DNA from: JAABYT01 sp041581935
GTDB taxonomy: Bacteria > Pseudomonadota > Gammaproteobacteria > HK1
Assembly: GCA_041581935.1 (NCBI GenBank)
Contig: JBFICP010000021.1
Location: 1-21,347, forward strand
Direction: 5' to 3'
DNA length: 21,347 nucleotides
Below the pieces are notes generated by a model that worked only from the letters and a program-made list of their open reading frames with translations, did not search any database and had not been told where the DNA came from. Both the position numbers and the translations under genes were made by a program. Shown in pieces: positions 8,168-16,000 of the stretch. Position 1 is the stretch's first letter; the number at the start of each line of letters is the position of its first letter.

Positions 8168-9310
8168 ATGAACTTCGAAGAACACGCGTCCAAGCCATTG
8201 CTTGCCGCCTGCGGAATCGACGTGCCGCGCGGCGCCCTGGCGGTCTCGGCCGAGGAAGCGGCAGCGGCTGCCGCCGAGCTGGGTGCGGTGGTGATCAAGG
8301 CCCAGGTGCCGACCGGCAAGCGCGGCAAGGCCGGCGGCATTGCGCCGGCAGCCGATGCCGGCGAGGCACGGGCCGCGGCGGCGCGCATCCTCGGCATGGA
8401 CATCGCCGGACACCGTGTCGAGCGTGTGCTGGTCGAGGAGCAGGCACGCATCGAACGCGAGTTCTACGCCGCAGTTCTCAACAGCCCGGTCAGCAAAGGA
8501 CCGCTGGTGATGTTCTCGGCGACCGGCGGCATGGATATCGAGGAAATTGCCAGGACCGATCCGGACGCCATGCGCGAAGCGCGGGTGGATATTCGCAACG
8601 GATTCGATCGCGCCGCGGCCGACGCCATGCTCGCAGGGCTCGACACAAACGGCGCACTGGACGCGGTGGCGGATTTTCTGGTCAAGCTCTACGACTGCTA
8701 CCGTCGCCACGACGCCGAGCTCCTGGAAGTCAATCCCCTGGCGTTGCTCGACGACGGGCGCCTCGTGGCCCTCGACTGCAAGTTCGTGCTCGACGATTCC
8801 GCTGTCAAAAGGCAGCCGGCGCTCGAGAGCCGAGGCAGTGAAGAACGCCTGACCGAGCTGGAAGCGCGCGCTCGCGCGCTGGGGCTGCGTTACATCGAGC
8901 TCGACGGCAATATCGGCGTGCTCGCCAACGGCGCCGGCCTCACGATGACCACCATGGACGTAATAGCCCATCACGGCGGCGCGCCCGCCAACTTTCTGGA
9001 AATCGGCGGCGAGGCCTATACCAAGGCCAAGCCCGCGCTGGAGCTGGTGCTCGACAACCCGCGCGTCGGTGCGCTGGTGGTGAATTTTTGCGGGGCATTC
9101 GCGCGTACCGATGTCATGACCGAAGGCGTCATCGATGCCTGGCAGGCGCTCGATCCGCAGCTTCCGGTTTTTTTCAGCGTGCACGGGACCGGTGCCGCGG
9201 AGGCGGTGGCGATGCTCGAAAGCCGTCTCGGCGTGACGCCCTATGCGAACATGGACCAAGCCATCGTCGCCGCAATTGCCGCAGCGGCCACCGCCGAAGG
9301 CGCATCGTGA
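8168..9310 (+). CDS. ADP-forming acyl-CoA ligase, beta (ATP-grasp) subunit; SucC/SqwK type
   Basis: A 380-residue ATP-grasp protein homologous to succinyl-CoA synthetase beta (about 388 residues in E. coli). The typical N-terminus MNFEEHASKPLLAACGI is present, followed by the ATP-grasp lysine region VIKAQVPTGKRGKAGG (42-57). The metal/phosphate-site segment LEVNPLALLDDG is at 187-198, and the C-terminal ligase module starts at DGNIGVLANGAGL (246-258) and continues through NFLEIGGEA. It forms the enzyme with the overlapping alpha-subunit gene, using ATP to activate a carboxylate with CoA. A housekeeping SucCD would usually sit with 2-oxoglutarate dehydrogenase genes. Here the SauS-like dehydrogenase and TauE protein suggest a SqwKL-type sulfoacetate-CoA ligase. 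Malate-CoA ligase (MtkAB) and succinyl-CoA ligase are the alternatives. Confidence 0.85.
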   Translation: MNFEEHASKPLLAACGIDVPRGALAVSAEEAAAAAAELGAVVIKAQVPTGKRGKAGGIAPAADAGEARAAAARILGMDIAGHRVERVLVEEQARIEREFYAAVLNSPVSKGPLVMFSATGGMDIEEIARTDPDAMREARVDIRNGFDRAAADAMLAGLDTNGALDAVADFLVKLYDCYRRHDAELLEVNPLALLDDGRLVALDCKFVLDDSAVKRQPALESRGSEERLTELEARARALGLRYIELDGNIGVLANGAGLTMTTMDVIAHHGGAPANFLEIGGEAYTKAKPALELVLDNPRVGALVVNFCGAFARTDVMTEGVIDAWQALDPQLPVFFSVHGTGAAEAVAMLESRLGVTPYANMDQAIVAAIAAAATAEGAS

Positions 9311-10173
9311 TCGTCCGCGGCGACGAGCGCATGCTGGTGCAGGGCATCACCGGTCGACAGGGGACCTTCTGGACCGAGCGCATGCAGGCGTACGGCAGCC
9401 GAATCGTCGCCGGTGTGAATCCGAACAAGGCCGGCGAAACCCATTGCAACGTGCCCGTTTATGCAAGCGCCCGGGACGCCGTCGCCGAGTGCGCCATCGA
9501 CGTGTCGGTGCTCTTCATTCCTCCGCTGGCGGTGCGCGATGCGGCGCTGGACGCCATCGACGCTGGCATCGGGAAGCTGGTCATATTGACCGAGCACATC
9601 CCGGTGCAGGATGTGATGTACTTGCTCGCCGCCGCGCGCGCCAACGGCGCGCGCGTGCTCGGCCCGAATACGGCGGGGCTCGTAACTCCCGGTGAGTGCT
9701 TCGCGGGCTTCATGCCGGCGTTCAGCGACAGCATCTTTCGCCCCGGCTCGATCGGCGTGATCTCGCGAAGCGGCAGCCTCGGCACCCTCATATGTCTCAA
9801 TCTCGTGCAGGCGGGTCACGGGGAGTCGGCATTCATCGGCATCGGCGGCGATCCGATCATCGGCACCACCACCCGCGACGCTCTCGAAGCCTTCGACAGC
9901 GATGCGGGCACGCAGGCGGTGGTCATGGTCGGCGAGATCGGCGGCGCCATGGAGGAAGAGGCCGCCGAGTATGCCGCCGGAATGGCGAAGCCCGTGGTGG
10001 CATTCATCGCCGGCCGGGCGTCGCCGCCGGGAAAGAAAATGGGTCATGCCGGCGCAATCGTCATGGGCGATCAGGGCACCTATGCGTCCAAGCGCGATGC
10101 CCTCGAACGCGCCGGTGTGCGGGTACTCGACACGCCGTCGGACGTCGGCGGCGCGATCGCCGCACTGCTTTAG
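9307..10173 (+). CDS. ADP-forming acyl-CoA ligase, alpha subunit; SucD/SqwL type
   Basis: A 288-residue CoA-binding subunit, the usual SucD length. The GTG at 9307 is chosen because it overlaps the beta-subunit stop as GTGA and gives the correct family N-terminus (MIVRGDERMLVQGITGRQGT). The CoA-binding glycine motif GITGRQG is at 13-19, GPNTAG (119-124) is typical of the family, and the phosphorylated histidine is H247 in KMGHAGAIV. All catalytic landmarks are intact, so the enzyme should be active. Succinyl-CoA synthetases usually read GFTGKNGTFH at the first loop; here it is GITGRQGTFWTE, suggesting a specialised substrate. The product acyl-CoA would be the substrate of the upstream CoA-acylating dehydrogenase. 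Confidence 0.87.
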   Translation: MIVRGDERMLVQGITGRQGTFWTERMQAYGSRIVAGVNPNKAGETHCNVPVYASARDAVAECAIDVSVLFIPPLAVRDAALDAIDAGIGKLVILTEHIPVQDVMYLLAAARANGARVLGPNTAGLVTPGECFAGFMPAFSDSIFRPGSIGVISRSGSLGTLICLNLVQAGHGESAFIGIGGDPIIGTTTRDALEAFDSDAGTQAVVMVGEIGGAMEEEAAEYAAGMAKPVVAFIAGRASPPGKKMGHAGAIVMGDQGTYASKRDALERAGVRVLDTPSDVGGAIAALL

Positions 10174-10184
10174 CCGCTCCGCGC

Positions 10185-11183
10185 ATGAGAGCGATTCAGG
10201 TCAGACGCTACGGTGGGCCCGAGGAGCTCGTCGAGTGTAAGCTCGGCGTGCCCGAGCCTGGTCCCGGGGAGGCGCTGGTGCGCATCACCCACGCGGGCGT
10301 CAACTTCACCGACATATACACTCGCCAGGGCGTCTATCGCCACTCGCTCACTTATCGCAATCAACCCCCTTTCGTTCCAGGAATGGAGGCAACGGGGATC
10401 GTGGACGCCGTGGGTCGAGGCGTCGAGCATGTGGCGCCCGGCGATCGCGTGGCCTACTGTCTGAGCCTCGGCGCATATGCCGAATATGCCGTTGTGCCGG
10501 CGTGGCGGCTGGTTCTCGTTCCCGAGGAGCTGGAACCGACCATCGCCGTCAGCCTCATGCTCCAGGGCTGCACGGCGCACTACCTCACTCATTCGCTGTT
10601 TGCACTCGAAAGCGGTCAGGTGTGTCTCGTGCACGCCGCCGCGGGCGGGGTCGGTCAGCTGTTGTTACAGCTCGCACGTTTGCGCGGCGCGCGCGCCATC
10701 GCGACCGTGGGTAACGAGGACAAGGCGGCCATCGCCGCCGAGCTCGGAGCCGACCCGGTGATTCGTTACCATGAGGTCAAGTTCGACGAGGCCGTTCGCG
10801 AGGCAACCGGGGGGCGTGGCGTCGACGTGGTCTACGACGGCGTCGGGCGTGCCACGTTCTCGGGCAGCCTGCACAGTCTCAGGCCGCGGGGCACTCTTGC
10901 ATTGTTTGGCGGTGCATCGGGCTCTGTCGAGTCGGTGACACCGTTGGATCTCGCAGAAGCCGGCTCGATATTTTTCACCCGTCCGCACATGGCCGACTAC
11001 ATGGCGAGCGCCGAAGAAATCGCATGGCGGGCCGGCGATATGTTCCGCTTCGCGGTGCATGGCGACATCAAGGTGCGCATCGATCGGCAGTTTCCTCTTT
11101 CCCAGGCGGGCGAGGCACACCGGGTCATGGAGCAGGGCGGCACCCGCGGCAAGCTGCTGCTGAGCACGTCCGACGGCGCGTGA
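10185..11183 (+). CDS. Quinone oxidoreductase-like, zinc-independent medium-chain dehydrogenase/reductase
   Basis: A 332-residue member of the MDR superfamily, quinone-oxidoreductase (QOR) branch. The start is the ATG at 10185, 11 bases after the ligase alpha stop; a longer open frame upstream only overlaps the ligase. The GroES-like catalytic domain comes first, with the QOR-type stretch HAGVNFTDIYTRQG (36-49) and PGMEATG (65-71). The Rossmann domain has the NADPH motif AAAGGVGQ (151-158). The zinc ligands of alcohol dehydrogenases are absent, as is normal for QOR. It probably reduces a quinone or an activated double bond with NADPH. Its role in this operon is unclear: no reductase step is required in the proposed sulfoacetate route, so it may protect against reactive aldehydes or belong to a different substrate. 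Confidence 0.88.
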   Translation: MRAIQVRRYGGPEELVECKLGVPEPGPGEALVRITHAGVNFTDIYTRQGVYRHSLTYRNQPPFVPGMEATGIVDAVGRGVEHVAPGDRVAYCLSLGAYAEYAVVPAWRLVLVPEELEPTIAVSLMLQGCTAHYLTHSLFALESGQVCLVHAAAGGVGQLLLQLARLRGARAIATVGNEDKAAIAAELGADPVIRYHEVKFDEAVREATGGRGVDVVYDGVGRATFSGSLHSLRPRGTLALFGGASGSVESVTPLDLAEAGSIFFTRPHMADYMASAEEIAWRAGDMFRFAVHGDIKVRIDRQFPLSQAGEAHRVMEQGGTRGKLLLSTSDGA

Positions 11184-11235
11184 AGTTGAATTCGACCGAG
11201 ACGGCGATCCGAATGGCCGCCTCGATCGTCACCTC

Positions 11236-11985
11236 ATGACAGAGCTGGGCACCGGGATATTACTCTGGTGCGGGTTCGCGCTCCTCATAGCCGGTACCGT
11301 CAAGGGTATTCTCGGCATCGGAATTCCCATCGTTTCGGTATCTCTGCTGTCGCTCGCAATCAACGTGCCGATGGCGGTTGCGCTGCTTCCCGTGCCGATA
11401 CTGTTGTCGAACCTGTACCAATCGATCCGCTTTGCGCATATCAAGGCAACACTGAGGCGTTTCGCGGCGCTCATCATCGCTCTGGTAGTCGGAACATTCG
11501 CCGGCGCACGCCTGCTCGTGGATATCGATCAGCGCATCCTGGCCGGAATCGTCGGCGCTGCGGTGCTGGTGTTCGCCGTGAGCGCACACTTTCCGCGGAG
11601 TCTTCATCTCGGGCCACGCGCAGAGCGTTGGCTCGGGATGCCCGTGGGGTTTCTTGCAGGATTGCTCGGAGGAATGACGACTTTTTTCGGGCCGCCCTTG
11701 ATCATGTTTTTTTTCGCGCTGAATCTGCAAAAGGACGAGTTCGTGGGCACAATCTCGACGGTGTACCTGTGCGCCGCCGTGCCCCTGGCGGCCGCATTCG
11801 GCATGTTCGGAGTCATGGGTCCGCGGGAATTTCTCTTGTCCAGCGCGGCGGCGGTGCCGATTTTTTGCGGAATGCTGATCGGGCAGTGGCTGCGCACGCG
11901 CATCAGCCATGAGCTTTTCCGCCGGGGTTTGTTATTGATGTTGCTGGTGGTCGGAGTGCGATTGCTGTACCGCTCGGTCGCGTAG
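11236..11985 (+). CDS. TauE/SafE-family membrane protein (putative sulfite/organosulfonate exporter)
   Basis: A 249-residue, strongly hydrophobic protein with about eight membrane segments (roughly residues 7-22, two within 24-57, then 76-91, 101-117, 133-160, 171-192, 198-217 and 228-246). It shows the two internal TauE/SafE repeats: one begins around GTVKGILGIGIPIVSV, the other around LAGLLGGMTTFFGPPLIMFF. Family members export sulfite, sulfoacetate or related anions, although many are uncharacterised. The ATG at 11236 has no good ribosome site. It overlaps the stop of a 19-codon mini-ORF, suggesting coupled translation. It ends only six bases from the convergent EipB-like gene. Position at the end of the SauS/acyl-CoA-ligase operon supports a sulfur-anion role, but that is context only. 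Confidence 0.85.
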   Translation: MTELGTGILLWCGFALLIAGTVKGILGIGIPIVSVSLLSLAINVPMAVALLPVPILLSNLYQSIRFAHIKATLRRFAALIIALVVGTFAGARLLVDIDQRILAGIVGAAVLVFAVSAHFPRSLHLGPRAERWLGMPVGFLAGLLGGMTTFFGPPLIMFFFALNLQKDEFVGTISTVYLCAAVPLAAAFGMFGVMGPREFLLSSAAAVPIFCGMLIGQWLRTRISHELFRRGLLLMLLVVGVRLLYRSVA

Positions 11986-11991
11986 CTCCGG

Positions 11992-12834
11992 TTATTGCAG
12001 GCAAGATTGCGCCTGTAAGGGTTCCAGCTCACGCAGCTTCACGTCGATCGCGAAGTCACCGTAGTCGTAGATCATATCGCCGGCGACGCCGTTCTCGTAA
12101 AGAATCGCACTCAGCTCGAACTCCGGCGATGGTTGAACCGCCGCGGTTTTGAAGTACGCGAGTCGGAACGACCATGAGCGCTGCTCGGCGACAAATTCCG
12201 GTGAATCTTCGCCACCGGGTGCGCGTTCCTTGCCGATGAAAGCCGTGATCTCATAGGGCGAGTCCAGCGTGCTGCCGTCGAAGACCGTGCGCGTGAGATG
12301 TTGTTTGCCTCTTCTGGCGGCGGCTATCAGCTCGGCAAGGTGGCGTGCCGGGAATATCGTGCCCGCGGGGAGCGGCTTCGTTTCTTTCGCGGGCTTTGCG
12401 AAGCGGGTCAGTCCGCTTCCACCAGGTTTGTCGAGGCGCGCAACCCCACTGATCTCTTCGAGCAGCTCTCTGTCCTGATAACTGAGCGTGTTGAACCAAT
12501 AGTCGATTCCGTCGGTCGATTCCCAGCCCGAGAGCCGTGCCACGTGCTCTAGTCCGGCGCCCTCGGCATGATAAAGACGAAAGCCGATGTACTGCTCGAT
12601 ACGCCAACCGTCGCAGGCTACCTCGAACGTGATTTCGAGCCGGCCTTTCACAGCGGTGATGTCGGTGCTTGCCGAACCGATATGCTGAGAGAGACCGTAC
12701 ACGGCACGGTGGGAAAGCAGCGCGGGCATATCGCCCTGGGCAGCACCCACGCCGCTCGCAATGCTCGACAGAACCAGCACAGTGCCGAAAGGGAACCATC
12801 GCCAACCGGCCACGTTCTTCGCGCGCATGCTCAT
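11992..12834 (-). CDS. eipB: Periplasmic envelope protein of the EipB / DUF1849 family
   Basis: A 280-residue secreted protein. I start at the ATG at 12834; an ATG two codons later and an upstream ATG at 12870 are alternatives. A signal peptide covers about residues 1-32 (hydrophobic core FPFGTVLVLSSIASGVGA). The mature part starts with the family-typical LLSHRAVYGLS, followed by a beta-rich sequence. Two cysteines remain, C74 in EVACDGWRIE and C278 two residues from the end. This matches the conserved disulfide that staples the beta-spiral of Brucella EipB, a periplasmic protein needed for envelope integrity. The gene is on its own, convergent with tauE and downstream of metH on the same strand. 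EipB is best known from Alphaproteobacteria. Confidence 0.82.
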   Translation of the reverse strand: MSMRAKNVAGWRWFPFGTVLVLSSIASGVGAAQGDMPALLSHRAVYGLSQHIGSASTDITAVKGRLEITFEVACDGWRIEQYIGFRLYHAEGAGLEHVARLSGWESTDGIDYWFNTLSYQDRELLEEISGVARLDKPGGSGLTRFAKPAKETKPLPAGTIFPARHLAELIAAARRGKQHLTRTVFDGSTLDSPYEITAFIGKERAPGGEDSPEFVAEQRSWSFRLAYFKTAAVQPSPEFELSAILYENGVAGDMIYDYGDFAIDVKLRELEPLQAQSCLQ

Positions 12835-13071
12835 ACCGTGATTGTAGCCGCTACGCCGATGGCACCGCACGACAGCACGCCACGCCGGGACGAGTCCGCG
12901 TACCGTCTCGTCGCAGTCGCAAGAGCCCCGGATCGGCGCGGGTTATAAGTCACCGAACGGGCGTGGTCCTTCTATACTGGTGCAAAGCGGACCGCGGCCG
13001 CGGCACCGCCATCACTCGGAAATCTGCACCGCGGTTGCGCAGGCGCTGGCGTCGGCTAACGCCGCCATCCG

Positions 13072-16000
13072 CTATGCGGCAACTCCTCCCGGTATCGTAT
13101 CGTAGCCGAGCACCGGGGCCAGCCAGCGCTCGATCTCGGAGATGCTCATGTTCTTGCGCGCGGCGTAGTCGCGGACTTGATCCCGTTCGACCTTGCTGAC
13201 GCCAAAGTAGCGGCTTTGCGGATGAGCGAAATAAAGTCCGCTCACCGAAGCCGCCGGCAACATGGCAAAGTTCTCCGTGAGGTGCATGCCCGCGCCGCTC
13301 TGCGCGTCGAGCAGCTCGAAAAGGGTTCGCTTTTCCGTGTGGTCGGGACAGGCGGGATACCCCGGCGCGGGCCGAATGCCGCAATACTTCTCCTGGATCA
13401 GGTCCTCGTTGGTGAGGTTTTCTTCACGGGCATATCCCCAAAATTCGGTGCGTACGCGCTCGTGCATGCGTTCCGCGAACGCCTCAGCCAGCCGGTCGGC
13501 GAGCGCTTTCGCCATGATTGCGTTGTAGTCGTCGTGTTCGGACTCGAACTTCTCGACGAGTTCGTCGACACCGAAGCCGGCAGTCACCGCGAACGCGCCA
13601 ACATAGTCCGGGGATCCGGCGTCACGCGGCGCGACGAAATCCGCGAGCGCCAGGTTCGCGCGACCTGGCTCACGGTTTAATTGCTGTCTGAGCGTGTGAA
13701 AGGTGACCAAGGGCTCGCGGCGTTCGTCGTCGGAATAAACAACGATATCGTCGAGCACGCTGGCCGCCGGCCAAAAGCCGATCACGGCGCGTGTGCGCAG
13801 CCAGCGCTCGTCAACGATGCGACGAAGCATCTCATTGGCATCGGCAAAGAGGCTGCGTGCGGCGGCGCCCACGGTCTCGTCTTCGAGGATGCGCGGATAG
13901 GAGCCGGCCAGATCCCAGGTTCGGAAAAACGGGCCCCAATCGATGTACTCAACGAGCTCGTCGAGTGGATAGTCGTCGAAGCGCTTGCGTCCAATGAACG
14001 ACGGTCGCGGTGCAGAATAATTCTGCCAATCGATGGCGAGGCGGTTGGTGCGTGCCTCGGCGAGTGTTGCGCGTCGGGCGGTGCGTCGCTGCGCGGCCCG
14101 CTGATCTCTGATGGCTGCATACTCCGCGCCAATCTGTGATGCGAACTGATGACGCTCCGCGCCCAGGAGCTTGCTCACGACGCCGACGGCCCGTGACGCG
14201 TCGGGAACGTAAACCGTCGCTCCGTCGTAGTTTGGCGAGATCTTGACTGCCGTGTGCACGCGACTGGTTGTGGCACCGCCGATTAGAAGCGGCAAATTGA
14301 ACTCCTCGCGACTCATCTCCGCGGCAACGTGACACATCTCGTCGAGGCTCGGGGTGATGAGCCCCGACACGCCAACGATGTCGGCCCCCTCGGCACGGGC
14401 GGTCTCGAGAATGCGGTTCGCCGGCACCATGACGCCGAGGTCGATCACCTCGTAGTTGTTGCAGGCGAGCACCACGCCGACGATATTCTTGCCAATATCG
14501 TGTACGTCGCCCTTCGCCGTTGCCAGGACCACTTTGCCCGCGGAGTGCATCTCGTCCTCAACCGTCTTTTCCGATTGCATGAACGGTTCCAGATAAGCAA
14601 CCGCCTTTTTCATAACGCGGGCACTTTTTACCACCTGCGGCAGAAACATCTTTCCCGAGCCGAACAGATCGCCGACGACATTCATGCCGTCCATGAGTGG
14701 GCCCTCGATGACCTCGAGCGACCGCTTCGCCTGGCTTCGGGCTTCCTCGGTGTCGTCTACGATGTAATCGTCTATGCCGTGCACGAGCGCATACACGAGG
14801 CGATCGTGGACGTCAGACTCCCGCCAGCCGAGATCCTCAGCCTTCTGCTTCGCCTGTCCTTTGACCGACGATGCCGCCTCGAGCAATCGCTCCGTCGCAT
14901 CGGCACGCCGATTGAAGAGCACGTCCTCGATGAGTTCCCGCAGAGTGTCGGGAATGTCCTCGTACACGGGTAGCTTGCCCGCATTGACGATGGCCATGTC
15001 GAGCCCTGCTTCGATCGCGTGGTATAGAAATGCGGCGTGCATGGCCTCGCGCAGAGGATCGTTGCCCCTGAATGAAAATGACAGGTTGGATACTCCACCC
15101 GACACTTTTACTCCTGGAAGCCGTTCCTTTATGCGTCGCGTCGCCTCGATGAATGCTCGCGCGTAGTCATTGTGCTCTTCGATGCCCGTGGCGACGGCGA
15201 AAATATTCGGATCGAACACGATGTCTTCGGAAGGGAATCCGACCTCTTCGACGAGTATCCTGTATGCCCTTTCGCATACCGCGACCTTTTGCTCGACGGT
15301 CTCCGCCTGTCCCTTCTCGTCGAAGGCCATGACAACGACGCCGGCACCGTAACGCTTTATCGAACGTGCCTGCTCGACGAAAGACTTCTCGCCTTCCTTG
15401 AGGCTGATCGAGTTGACAAATCCCTTGCCCTGAACGCATTTGAGTCCGGCTTCGATAATCGACCATTTGGAAGAATCGATCATTACGGGGACCCGGCTGA
15501 TATCCGGCTCGGCGGCCATGAGGCACAAAAACTTGCGCATCGCGCCTTCGGAATCCAGCATGCCCTCGTCCATGTTCACATCGATGATTTGAGCACCGTT
15601 TTCCACCTGCTCGCGGGCGATACTTATGGCGCTGTCGTAGTCCCCCTCGATAATCAATCGCGCGAACTTTCTCGACCCGGTGACGTTGGTACGCTCACCG
15701 ATATTGACGAAAAGGCTGTCCGGGCCGATGTTGACCGGTTCGAGTCCGGACAGGCGACACACCCGCGGCGGCGCGGGAATTGTTCTAGGGCGGCACGATG
15801 CAACGCTCTCGGCAATGGCACGGATATGTTCCGGCGTGGTTCCGCAACAGCCACCAACGAGATTGAGAAACCCTGCCGATGCGAACTCGCCGAGCACTCG
15901 GGCCATATGCTCGGGCGTGTCGTCGTAACCACCGAACTCGTTGGGCAGTCCGGCATTGGGATGACAGCTGACGTGGGTTTCGGCAACCCTCGCGAGATCG

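Noticed and set aside
7445..9259. Long minus-strand open frame of 604 codons across the SauS-like and ligase genes
   Set aside because: It spans two intact, recognisable genes on the other strand, is rich in histidine and arginine, and resembles no protein I know.
8168..10173. Housekeeping succinyl-CoA synthetase (sucCD)
   Set aside because: Not excluded biochemically, but there are no TCA-cycle neighbours, the CoA-loop differs from usual SucD, and the genes sit inside an acyl-CoA/aldehyde operon; kept as an alternative rather than the main call.
11995..12018. Imperfect inverted repeat TTGCAGGC / GCCTGTAA just after tauE as a terminator
   Set aside because: It has a mismatch, no T-tract, and lies inside the 3' coding end of the convergent EipB-like gene, so chance is likely.
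13041..13060. Short inverted repeat GGCGT / ACGCC after metH as a terminator
   Set aside because: Only five base pairs, no U-tract; not better than expected in GC-rich sequence.
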